Assembly (NCBI RefSeq): GCF_009857135.1
Contig: NZ_CP047318.1
Coordinates: 124,001-188,000 of the forward strand
DNA from: Streptomyces sp. HM190
GTDB taxonomy: Bacteria; Actinomycetota; Actinomycetes; Streptomycetales; Streptomycetaceae
Direction: 5' to 3'
Length of the DNA: 64,000 nt
The notes under the pieces are model-generated. The model was not told the origin of the DNA. It did not search any database and saw only the letters and a list, made by a program, of their open reading frames with translations. Positions 37,821 to 47,585 of the stretch are shown piece by piece. How positions within the stretch are numbered: position 1 is the first letter of the stretch; the number at the start of each line of letters is the position of its first letter. A program made the translations under genes and the position numbers.

Positions 37821-38594
37821 GTGCGCCCGACCCGACCGAGTTCCCGCTGGTTCCGATCCTTCGGCGACGTCACCGATCCGGTCAGCGAAGTGGTGTGCTT
37901 TCCGCATGCCGGGGGCAGCGCAGCGATGTTCCAGAACTGGCAGCGGTACACCTCGGCGTTGAAGATCACGGCTGTGCAGTTGCCTGGCCGTGAGGTACGC
38001 CTCGGGGAGCGGCCGTTCTTGGAGATGACCGCGCTCGTGGACGCGCTGGCACCGGCGCTCGCACAGCTGACGGGGCGGCCGTACGCGTTCTACGGGCACA
38101 GCATGGGTGCGCTGGTCGCCTTCGAGGTGCTGCGGCGGTTCGGGAAGCTGGACCTGCCCCTGCCGTCGGCGCTGTTCGTGTCCGGCCGGGACGCCCCGCA
38201 GTACGCGGACCAGGAGCGGGTCCACCATCTGCCGGACGCGGAGCTGCTGGGGCGGCTGCGGGCCTGGGAGGGGATGGAGCCGCAGGACCTCTCCACGTAC
38301 GAGGAGCTGGTCAGGCTGATGCTGCCCACCATACGGGCCGATCTGACTCTGGCGGAGACCTACCAGTACGTGCCGGGGCCGCCGCTGCCGGTGCCGGTGC
38401 GGGTGCTGCGCGGCAGACGGGACCCGCTGGTGCGGGAGGGGGACGCGGGCTGGGCCCGGCAGACCTCGGCGGACTGTTCGGTGCAGGAGTTCGACGGAGG
38501 TCACTACTTCGTCCAGGACCACGAAAGGAGCGTCGTCGCCCACATCGGGGCGGCGCTCGGCGTATCGGCCGCGAGGGAGGCGGGAACCCAGTGA
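37821..38594 (+). CDS. Type II thioesterase
   Basis: A 257-residue alpha/beta hydrolase of the external (editing) thioesterase family. VVCFPHAGGSAAMFQNW starts the fold. YGHSMGALVAFE holds the catalytic Ser, GRRDPLV the Asp region and DGGHYFVQDH the His. GTG 37821 was chosen since GGAGG lies 5 nt before it; an ATG at 37809 would add four residues and overlap that site. It removes wrong or stalled acyl groups from carrier domains. The stop overlaps the next NRPS start by 4 bp (GTGA). Confidence 0.88.
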   Translation: MRPTRPSSRWFRSFGDVTDPVSEVVCFPHAGGSAAMFQNWQRYTSALKITAVQLPGREVRLGERPFLEMTALVDALAPALAQLTGRPYAFYGHSMGALVAFEVLRRFGKLDLPLPSALFVSGRDAPQYADQERVHHLPDAELLGRLRAWEGMEPQDLSTYEELVRLMLPTIRADLTLAETYQYVPGPPLPVPVRVLRGRRDPLVREGDAGWARQTSADCSVQEFDGGHYFVQDHERSVVAHIGAALGVSAAREAGTQ

Positions 38595-41500
38595 GCAGTT
38601 CCTCGTACGCCGGCGGTGTCGGTAGTGGCGAGTCCCGTGACTACAGCGACTACTTCGTGCTCCCGGCCGCGCCGGCGCAGCGCAGTCTGTGGTTCGTCTG
38701 TCAGCTGACCCCGTCGAGCAACGCAGCGTACAACGTGGTGAGCGCGGTGCGGCTGACGGGTGAGCTGGACGTCGTGCTGCTCCAGCAGGCCGTGAACGCG
38801 GTGGTGGCGCGGCACGAGAGCCTGCGCACCGGGGTCGGCCTGGTCGAGGGCGAACCGCACCAGTTGGTGCTGCCGGAGGCCCTTGTGGCGCTGCCGGTGG
38901 TCGACTGCGCGGGCCTGCCGCCCGGAGCGGTCGAGGACCGGGTGCAGTCGCTTGCGCGGGAACAGGCGTCGGCGCCGTTCACGCTGGACGCGCCGCCGTT
39001 GCTGCGGCTGGTCCTGGTGCGCGAGGCCGCGGACCGGCACACGCTGATTGTGACGATCCACCATCTCGTGTGCGACAGCTGGTCGATGGACGTGTTCTAC
39101 GCGGACCTCGCCGACGCCTACCGCGGGTTGCGCGAGCGCGGCGAGGCCGGTCTCGGTGAGCTGGCGGTGCAGTACGCCGACTATGTCGGCTGGCTGGACG
39201 AGCAGTTGGCCGGCGAACGGATGGACGAGCTGATCGCCCACTGGCGACGGACGCTGTCCGGTACGGCGCCGCTGCAGCTGCCGGTGGATCGCCCGCGCGA
39301 ACTGGGGCGGGGCGGGGACGGTGGACGGGTGGAGGAGCGCCTGGACGGGGTGACGACGGCCGCGCTGGAGGAGCTGGCCAAGCGGTCCGGCGGAACGCTG
39401 TTCATGGTGCTGCTCACCGGTTTCATGGCGACGCTGGCCCGGGTGACCGGCCAGGAGGACGTCGTGGTGGGCACGCCGGTGGCGGGGCGGCACCATCCGG
39501 ACGCGGAGCGGCTGGTCGGGTTCTTCGCGAACACCCTCGTGCTGCGCGCCAGGCTGCCGCTGTCCGGCGGGTTCGGGGCTGCGGCCGCAGTTGTGCGGGA
39601 CGCTTGTGTCGGCGCCTTCTCGCACGACCGGATGCCGTTCGACCGGCTGGTGCAGGAGATGCGGCAGACCCGTGTCCTTGAGCGCAACCCGCTCTTCGAC
39701 GTGATGTTCTCCATGCCGAACACCCCGCCAGCGGAGGTGGGGTTGCCCGGTCTGACGATGGCGCCGGTGGAACTGTCCCGTGCGGCGGCCAAGTTCGACC
39801 TGTGGCTGACGGTGCTGCCGGACGGGGACGGGCTGCGGCTGCAGCTGGACTACGACCGGGGCCTGTACGACGAGGCCACGGCGGCCCGGATCGTGGAGCT
39901 GCACAGGCTGGTGCTGACGGACGCCCTGCGGGACCCGGAGGCCCCGGTGGGGGCGCTGCCCCTGGCCGCCGACGCGGCACCGGTGCCGGCTGCGGGCGAG
40001 CCGGACGCGGCCGGACCGGCGGCGGGGACGACCGTGGCGCAGCTGCTCGCGGAGCGTCCCGCGGACAGCATGGCTCTGTCGTCGGCGGACGCCGTGCTGA
40101 CGCTGGGCGAGCTGCGTGAGTGGGCGTCGGATCTGGCCGGCCGGCTGCGCGCCGAGGGCATCGCCGGGCCGGACGTGCGGGTGACCACTCCCCCGGTGCC
40201 GTCGGCGGCGCTGGTCGCCGTGCTGCTCGCGGTGTTCGAGGTCGGCGCGGTGCCCGCGTACGGGCTGCGGCACGACCGGGCGGGCGCCTTCGTGCGGCGG
40301 GCCGAGGAGGAGGACGGCGGCTGGCTGATCACGACCGGTCCGCGGTTCGACCCGGCGCAGGACACCGGGCCGTCAGGGCCGGACGCGCCGGCCTGGTCGC
40401 CACAGGACACCGACCCGGGGGGCGCGGGGGCGGCGCTGTCGCACGGGGCGCTGGCCGCCGCGGTGACGGCCGTCGCGGACCGGCTGTCGGTGACCCCGGA
40501 GGACGACGTGGTGCTGCTGGACGGCGGCTCCCCGCCGTCACCGGTGGATCTGCTGATGGCGTTGACGCACGCCCGCAGCCTGCTGCTGTCAGGGGTGCAG
40601 CTGGCTCCTCCGGGCCCGCCCGGAGCATTCGTCCTGGCCGATCCGCCGACCTGGCGGCGGGTGCTCACCGAAGGCTGTGAGCCCCCGCCGGGGGCACGGC
40701 TGGTGTGTGTCGGTGAGGTGCTGGCGCCCGATCTGGTGGACATGCTCGCACGGACCGGCCGCACCGTGTTCCTGGGCCGCCCCGGTCCCGGGGTGACGGC
40801 GGCCCCGGTCGCGCTCGCCCCGCTGGACGAGGGGCGGGGGCGCTGGCTGGGACCGGCTCCCAGCGGTGTGGTGCGCAGTGTGCTGGACGTGCTGGGCAGG
40901 CCCGTGGCCGCCGGTCTGGTCGGCGAGCTGTTCGTCACGGACGGGGCGGGCGCCGCCTTGCCGGCGGGGCTGCGGTGCCGCCGGGCCGGGGACGGGGCCC
41001 TGGAGGTGGTCGGGCCCGGTGAGGGCTGGCTGTTCACCGGGGACCGCTCCGTCCCGGCGGCGAGCGTCGAGAAGGTGCTCACCGGGTCCCCGGGGGTGGC
41101 GGCCTCGGCCGTGACCACGGATGCCGGGCAGAGCCGTCTGGTCGCCTGGCTGGTGCCGGACGGCACCGTCCCGGCCGGCACCGAGGCGGAACGTGAGGCG
41201 TTCACCTCCGCCGTCCGGAGCCGAGCCCGGTCCGCGCTGCCCGGCCACCAGGTCCCTGCCGTGTTCGGGGTCCTGGACGAACTGCCCCTGGGACCGGGCG
41301 GCGAGATCGACCGGGGCGCCCTGCCGGAGCCGCCCGCGCAGGCGCCGCGCGAGCCGGTGGCGCAGGTGCCGCCCCGCAACGGGGTGGAGCGCCGGGTGCT
41401 GTCCCTCTTCCAGGAGGTGCTCGGGCTGTCGGTGATCGGTGTGCATGCCGACTTCTTCGGGCTCGGCGGGCACTCCCTGCTCGCCGCCAAGATGCTGAGC

Positions 41501-41698
41501 CGCGTCCGGGCCGAGTTCGGTCTGCAGGTGCCGGTGCGCGACTTCTTCCGTCTGCCGACCCCGGCCGGTCTGGCCGCGGCCATCGAGGAACTCGAACGGG
41601 CCCGCGACCGCAGGCCAACCGCCGACGAGGCGCTGCTCGCCCAACTCGCCGGGATGTCCGACGACGAGATCGACCAGCTCCTTCGCCATCTGAACTGA
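38591..41698 (+). CDS. NRPS module C-A*-T with degenerate, probably inactive A domain
   Basis: A 1035-residue NRPS. C domain 20-440 with IHHLVCDSWS (HHxxxDG changed in the last residue to S). Residues about 470-930 align to an A domain but the core motifs are gone. The A3 loop TSGSTGxPKG is replaced by GGAGAALSHGAL, no YGPTE is present, and the A10 NGK is replaced by PGGEID, lacking the catalytic Lys. The T domain is intact ([10 protein letters not shown]), followed by a short acidic tail. It therefore needs loading in trans, most plausibly by the stand-alone A protein encoded at 47.6 kb. This matches a multi-component NRPS/MbtH complex as described for quinocarcin. Confidence 0.86.
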   Translation: MSSSSYAGGVGSGESRDYSDYFVLPAAPAQRSLWFVCQLTPSSNAAYNVVSAVRLTGELDVVLLQQAVNAVVARHESLRTGVGLVEGEPHQLVLPEALVALPVVDCAGLPPGAVEDRVQSLAREQASAPFTLDAPPLLRLVLVREAADRHTLIVTIHHLVCDSWSMDVFYADLADAYRGLRERGEAGLGELAVQYADYVGWLDEQLAGERMDELIAHWRRTLSGTAPLQLPVDRPRELGRGGDGGRVEERLDGVTTAALEELAKRSGGTLFMVLLTGFMATLARVTGQEDVVVGTPVAGRHHPDAERLVGFFANTLVLRARLPLSGGFGAAAAVVRDACVGAFSHDRMPFDRLVQEMRQTRVLERNPLFDVMFSMPNTPPAEVGLPGLTMAPVELSRAAAKFDLWLTVLPDGDGLRLQLDYDRGLYDEATAARIVELHRLVLTDALRDPEAPVGALPLAADAAPVPAAGEPDAAGPAAGTTVAQLLAERPADSMALSSADAVLTLGELREWASDLAGRLRAEGIAGPDVRVTTPPVPSAALVAVLLAVFEVGAVPAYGLRHDRAGAFVRRAEEEDGGWLITTGPRFDPAQDTGPSGPDAPAWSPQDTDPGGAGAALSHGALAAAVTAVADRLSVTPEDDVVLLDGGSPPSPVDLLMALTHARSLLLSGVQLAPPGPPGAFVLADPPTWRRVLTEGCEPPPGARLVCVGEVLAPDLVDMLARTGRTVFLGRPGPGVTAAPVALAPLDEGRGRWLGPAPSGVVRSVLDVLGRPVAAGLVGELFVTDGAGAALPAGLRCRRAGDGALEVVGPGEGWLFTGDRSVPAASVEKVLTGSPGVAASAVTTDAGQSRLVAWLVPDGTVPAGTEAEREAFTSAVRSRARSALPGHQVPAVFGVLDELPLGPGGEIDRGALPEPPAQAPREPVAQVPPRNGVERRVLSLFQEVLGLSVIGVHADFFGLGGHSLLAAKMLSRVRAEFGLQVPVRDFFRLPTPAGLAAAIEELERARDRRPTADEALLAQLAGMSDDEIDQLLRHLN

Positions 41699-41741
41699 CC
41701 GGCGCATCCGGACCGTATCCGACACACCACGAGGAGGCCTC

Positions 41742-41942
41742 ATGGGTATCGACGACGCAGACACCGTCTTCCAGGTCGTCATCAACGAACAGGACCAGTA
41801 CTCGATCTGGTTCGCCGACCGGGCGGTGCCCTCGGGCTGGGCCGCCGCCGGCCCGGCTGGCACCAAGCAGGAATGCCTCAAGCACATCGAGCGGGTGTGG
41901 ACCGACATGCGTCCGCGTTCGGTCCGCGAGCGCTCCGCCTGA
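41742..41942 (+). CDS. MbtH-like protein
   Basis: A 66-residue protein with the MbtH signature: VVINEQDQYSIWFADRAVPS then GWAAAG and TKQECLKHIERVWTDMRP. The three conserved Trp are present. MbtH proteins bind A domains and are needed for their folding and activity. Between the C-A*-T and C-A-T-R NRPS genes, so it likely serves the tyrosine- and arginine-type A domains. GAGGAGG precedes the ATG. Confidence 0.93.
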   Translation: MGIDDADTVFQVVINEQDQYSIWFADRAVPSGWAAAGPAGTKQECLKHIERVWTDMRPRSVRERSA

Positions 41943-41974
41943 TCGCATCCGACACTAGGACGGGAGTCCACCGA

Positions 41975-44900
41975 ATGAGCGGGCAGCAAGAGATCGGTTC
42001 CCTGACGTCCGAGGAGAAGCGCGCGCTCCTGGCGGGCCTCCTGGACGCCTCCGCGAACGTCACCAGCAATCTGACACTCGAGCAGCGCCGGTTGTGGCTG
42101 CTGATCCAGCTGGACGAGAAGCGGCCCTGGCAGACCAGCGTCGCCGTGCGGCTGACCGGCCGGACCGACACGGCCGTACTCCAGCAGGCGCTGTCGACGG
42201 CCGTGCAGCGCCACGAGGTGCTGCGCACCACCTTCCGCACGGTGGACGGCCACCCGCTGGCCACCGTCAGGCCGGTGGCGTCGCTGCGGCTGCCGGTGGT
42301 CCAGGTGGACCCGGACCGCCTCGACGCCGAACTGGCACGCATAGCGACCTCCGAGACACGCCGCCGGTTCGATCTGGCACAGGGCCCGTTGGTGCGGGCG
42401 AGTCTGCTGCGGCTCGGCGAGGAGGACCACGTCCTCTTGCTGACGGTCCACCAGCTCGTGGCCGACCGTCGCTCCGTACGGCTGTTCACCGACGAGGTGC
42501 TCACCGGGTACGCGCATCTGCTCGGCGGGAGCGGGGAGGAGGCCGCCGGGCCGGCCGCCGAGCCGCAGGCGCTGGCCGCCGCCCAGCGCGCCTGGCTGAC
42601 CGGCGACGACGCCGAGAAGGACATCGAGTACTGGCGCGACCGTGCGACCGGCCTGAATGCCCTCGAACTGCCCACCGACCGGCCCCGGCCGCCGGTGAAG
42701 ACCATCGACGCGGACGTGGTGACGGTGCCGGTGCCGCGTGAACTGCGGGACCGGCTGGAGGCGTTCACGTCCGGTTCGGGACGGCGGCTGTCCCGGCTGC
42801 TGCTCGCCGGCTGCACCGCGGTGCTGTCCCGCCACGCCGAGCAGCGCACGTTCGCCGTCGGTGTGCCCGTGCCTCCGTCCTGGCAGGAGGGCGCCGAGGA
42901 CGTGGTCGGCCCGTTGGAGAACACCCTGCCGGTGCGTTTCGACCTGGACGCCGGTGAATCACTGACCACGCTGCTGGGGCGGACCGACTCCTCCCTGGAC
43001 GAAGCCCTGGAGCACGCCCGGCTGCCGTTCGAGCAGATCGTGGAGGCGGCGCACCCGCAGCGCGACCTCAGCCGCACCCCGCTGTTCCAGGTGCTGTTCG
43101 GCTTCGAGGAGGAGTGGATCAGCCGGGAGCTGCCAGGGGTCACAGCCCGGCGGCTCGACCTGCCGGTGACGTGGACCCCGCACGACATCGACCTGTACGC
43201 GGTACGCCGTGACGGGGAGCTGTCGCTGCGGGCCCACTACAACACCTCGCTGTTCGACCGCGCGACCGTCGAGCAGTTCCTGGACCGGATGCTGCTGCTC
43301 CTGGACTCCGCGACCGCGGAGCCCGACCGTCCGCTGTCCGACCTGTCGCTGCTGTCCGTGCAGGACCGGGAGCGGCTGGAGGCGTGGAACGCAACGGCGA
43401 CCGGGCACACCGGGGCCCGGCTGCTGCACGAGCTGGTCGCGGAGGCCGCCGCGGCCCATCCGGACGCGCCGGCGCTGACGTCGAGCACGGCGGAGCTGAG
43501 CTACTCCTCCATGGAGCTGCGGGCCGAGGCGCTGGCCGCGCGGCTCGCCGGACTCGGCGCGGGCCCGGAGTCCCTGGTCGGCGTGCTGGCCGACCGGTCG
43601 GTGCACACCATGGTCGCGCTGCTTGGTGTACTGAAGACGGGTGGCGCGTACGTGCCGCTGGACCCCTCGTACCCGGCGGACCGTATCGCGTCGATCGCGG
43701 AAGAGGCCGGGATCCGCGTGCTCGTCGGCGACCAGGGGACGCTGGACGGGCTCGACGGAAAGGCGGCGGGCCTGGAGCGGGTGGCGGTACCGACCGCCGA
43801 TCCGGACGGCCCGGTGACACGGCCGGCCGTGGAGATCGAGCCGGACAACCTGGCCTACGTCATCTACACCTCGGGTTCCACCGGCCGTCCGAAGGGTGTG
43901 GCGGTGGAGCACCGGCAGATCACGCACTCCACACTGGCCCGTTCGATTCTCGAGGAGCCGGGGCTGCCGGAGCGCTACCTGGTGCTGGCCCCGTTCACGT
44001 TCGACGCGTCGGGCGGCGGTCTGTACTGGACGCTGATGCGCGGCGGCACCGTCGTCGTGCCCTCCGAGGCGGAGGTGCTGGACCCGCGGCTGCTCGGTGC
44101 GCTGATCCGGGACAAGGACGTCACCCATGTCGACGGGGTGCCTTCGCAGTACTCGGTGCTGCTGGAGACCGAGCAGGAGCCGTTCCCCTCCGTGCGGACG
44201 ACCGTGCTGGCCGGTGAGGTGCTGCCGCCCAGCCTGGTCGAGGCGCACCGGCGGCGCTCACCCGGCGTGGCCCTGTTCAACGAGTACGGTCCCACCGAGG
44301 CGACCGTCTGGGCGTCGGTGCACCCGGTGACCGCCGAGGACGCCGAGTCCGGCCGGGTGCCGATCGGCCGCCCGATCCCCAACACCCGGGTGCATCTGCT
44401 GGACAAGCGGCTCAACCCGGTGCCGCCCGGTGTCCCCGGTGAGCTGTACATCGGCGGCGGCGGTGTGGTCCGCGGCTACGTCAAGCGGCCGGGGATGACG
44501 GCCGGCAGCTTCCTGCCCGACCCGTTCTCCGAGGAGCCCGGTGCACGGCTGTACCGGACGGGGGACCTCGCACGCTACCGGCAGGACGGCAGCATCGAGT
44601 TCCTGGGCCGGGCCGACACCCAGGTCAAGATCCGCGGCTTCCGCATCGAGCTGACCGAGATCGAGAACGTCCTGCTGCGCCACCCGCTGGTCGCCGAGAC
44701 CTCGGTGATCGCGCGGGAGGACCAGCCGGGTGTGCCGCGCCTGGTTGCGTACGTGATCCCTGTCGTCGGCCGGGTGCTGACCAAGGAGACCCTGATCAAG
44801 CATGTGCTGGCGCAGGTGCCGGACTACATGGTGCCCAGCGCGTTCGTGACGCTGGAGCGGATGCCGCTCACCCCGAACGGCAAGATCGACACCGCCGCAC

Positions 44901-46429
44901 TGCCCGCCCCGGACCTTGGCATCGAGGACTTCGTGGAGCCGGGGACGCAGCTGGAGGCGGAGATCGCGGAGACGTTCTGCTCGCTGCTGGGCGTCTCCAA
45001 AGTCAGCGCGGTGGCCGACTTCTTCGAGCTTGGCGGGAACTCGCTGCTGGTGGCGCGGCTGACCGCGCAGCTCTCCCGGACGCACGACGTGACGCTGCCG
45101 GTCGAGCAGATCTTCCGGGTGCCCACGGTCGCCGGCGTCGCCGCGGCCATCGAGGAGGACCGGCGGCAGCGGGACAACGTGGACAGCGAGGTCCTGTACG
45201 CGCAGCAGCTCGAGGAGCTGCACGCGGAGATCACGCTGCCCGAGGAGATCACCCCCGGGGACCTGCCGCACTCGGAGTGGTTCGCGCCGCGCCACGCGCT
45301 GGTCACGGGCGCGACCGGTTACCTGGGCGCGTTCCTGGCGGTGGAGCTGATCCTGCGCACGGACGCGCTCGTGCACTGCCTGGTCCGGGCGGAGAACGAG
45401 GAGGACGCCTGGGAGCGGATGGAGGCCACGCTCCGCAAGTACCACGCGTGGGACGAGTCCTACCGGTCCCGGATGCGGATGGTGGTCGGTGACCTGGCCA
45501 GGCCGCGGCTCGGCCTGGGCGAGGAGGAGTTCGCCGCCGCCGCGGCCGAGCTGGACGTGATCTACCACAGCGGCGCGGTGGTCAACTTCACCTACCCGTA
45601 CGAGGCCGCCCGGCCGGCCAACGTTGAGGGCACCAAGGAGGTGCTGCGGCTCGCCACGACCACGACGCTCAAGTCGGTCCACTTCGTGTCCAGCGTGGAC
45701 GTGTTCATGGGCACCGGGGCGGAGCGGCCGTTCACCGAGGAGGACTTGGACAGCCGTCCGATCCGCATCCCCACCGGATACCCGCGCAGCAAGTGGCTGG
45801 CCGAGAGGATCGTCTACCTGGCCCGTGACCGGGGCATCCCGGTGACCGTGCAGCGGCCGTGGATGATCACCGGCCACACCCAGACGGGCGCCTCGCACCA
45901 CACCGACTACCTGTACGTGTACCTGAGGGGCTTCCTCGACCTCGGTGTGCTGCCCCTCTACAACGATGTGATCAACGCGGTGCCGGTGGACTTCACGGCA
46001 CAGGCCATCGTCCACACCTCGCTGCGGGAGGAGAACTTCGGGAAGAACTTCAACATCACGAACCCGGCGCCCACCACGATGACGCAGTGCTACCAGTGGC
46101 TGCGGTCGTTCGGCTACGACCTCAACGTCATCGACGAGGAGGAGGCCCGGCAGCGGGCGCTGGGCGTCGATGAGGACCACGTCCTGTTCCCGATGACCCC
46201 GCTGCTGCGGGTCGCCTCGATGCGGCACGCCGCGCTCGACCCGGAACTGCAGAAGCAGATCGACCCGCAGGACGAGTGCCGGGTGCTGACCGAGGCTCTC
46301 GAGGGGTCGGGCATCAGCTGCCCGCCGGTGACCGAGGAGTGGGCGCACGCCTGCTTCCGGTTCCTGGTCGACGGCGGCTACCTGCCCGCGCCGGAGGACG
46401 TCGTTGTTCCGCAGGGATCCATCAAGTGA
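41975..46429 (+). CDS. NRPS C-A-T-reductase (SfmC-like scaffold-forming module)
   Basis: A 1484-residue NRPS starting MSGQQEIGSLTSEE (GGGAG upstream). The C domain (25-460) has TVHQLVADRRS: the HHxxxDG motif is changed to H-Q-x-x-x-D-R, as expected when the domain catalyses Pictet-Spengler cyclisation rather than amide formation. The A domain (480-985) is intact, with YTSGSTGRPKG, YGPTE and PNGKID; specificity residues read D-A-G-D-V-A-E-V-W. T: LGGNSLLVAR. The terminal reductase has VTGATGYLGAFL (NADPH loop), SSVDVF and YPRSKWLAE (Ser-Tyr-Lys). In saframycin SfmC such a protein takes the 3-hydroxy-5-methyl-O-methyltyrosine residue, releases aldehydes reductively and closes the tetrahydroisoquinoline. 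The same central role is inferred here. Confidence 0.88.
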   Translation: MSGQQEIGSLTSEEKRALLAGLLDASANVTSNLTLEQRRLWLLIQLDEKRPWQTSVAVRLTGRTDTAVLQQALSTAVQRHEVLRTTFRTVDGHPLATVRPVASLRLPVVQVDPDRLDAELARIATSETRRRFDLAQGPLVRASLLRLGEEDHVLLLTVHQLVADRRSVRLFTDEVLTGYAHLLGGSGEEAAGPAAEPQALAAAQRAWLTGDDAEKDIEYWRDRATGLNALELPTDRPRPPVKTIDADVVTVPVPRELRDRLEAFTSGSGRRLSRLLLAGCTAVLSRHAEQRTFAVGVPVPPSWQEGAEDVVGPLENTLPVRFDLDAGESLTTLLGRTDSSLDEALEHARLPFEQIVEAAHPQRDLSRTPLFQVLFGFEEEWISRELPGVTARRLDLPVTWTPHDIDLYAVRRDGELSLRAHYNTSLFDRATVEQFLDRMLLLLDSATAEPDRPLSDLSLLSVQDRERLEAWNATATGHTGARLLHELVAEAAAAHPDAPALTSSTAELSYSSMELRAEALAARLAGLGAGPESLVGVLADRSVHTMVALLGVLKTGGAYVPLDPSYPADRIASIAEEAGIRVLVGDQGTLDGLDGKAAGLERVAVPTADPDGPVTRPAVEIEPDNLAYVIYTSGSTGRPKGVAVEHRQITHSTLARSILEEPGLPERYLVLAPFTFDASGGGLYWTLMRGGTVVVPSEAEVLDPRLLGALIRDKDVTHVDGVPSQYSVLLETEQEPFPSVRTTVLAGEVLPPSLVEAHRRRSPGVALFNEYGPTEATVWASVHPVTAEDAESGRVPIGRPIPNTRVHLLDKRLNPVPPGVPGELYIGGGGVVRGYVKRPGMTAGSFLPDPFSEEPGARLYRTGDLARYRQDGSIEFLGRADTQVKIRGFRIELTEIENVLLRHPLVAETSVIAREDQPGVPRLVAYVIPVVGRVLTKETLIKHVLAQVPDYMVPSAFVTLERMPLTPNGKIDTAALPAPDLGIEDFVEPGTQLEAEIAETFCSLLGVSKVSAVADFFELGGNSLLVARLTAQLSRTHDVTLPVEQIFRVPTVAGVAAAIEEDRRQRDNVDSEVLYAQQLEELHAEITLPEEITPGDLPHSEWFAPRHALVTGATGYLGAFLAVELILRTDALVHCLVRAENEEDAWERMEATLRKYHAWDESYRSRMRMVVGDLARPRLGLGEEEFAAAAAELDVIYHSGAVVNFTYPYEAARPANVEGTKEVLRLATTTTLKSVHFVSSVDVFMGTGAERPFTEEDLDSRPIRIPTGYPRSKWLAERIVYLARDRGIPVTVQRPWMITGHTQTGASHHTDYLYVYLRGFLDLGVLPLYNDVINAVPVDFTAQAIVHTSLREENFGKNFNITNPAPTTMTQCYQWLRSFGYDLNVIDEEEARQRALGVDEDHVLFPMTPLLRVASMRHAALDPELQKQIDPQDECRVLTEALEGSGISCPPVTEEWAHACFRFLVDGGYLPAPEDVVVPQGSIK

Positions 46430-46497
46430 CCTACAGGGCAAGGAGAGCTCGTGAAGGCACGAGACCGCTGCCACAGGGACTGGCCAGGAGCTGATGA

Positions 46498-47505
<1,008 letters not shown>

Positions 47506-47585
47506 CGGCTTGTGAACACACCGAGGCGACCGGGCGGGTCCCGTCCGGTCGCCGTACCACGACAGCACACCTGAAGGGAACGAAC

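Noticed and set aside
41873..41974. N-terminal extension of the reductase NRPS by 34 residues
   Set aside because: It overlaps the MbtH gene and has no ribosome site; ATG 41975 has GGGAG at proper distance.
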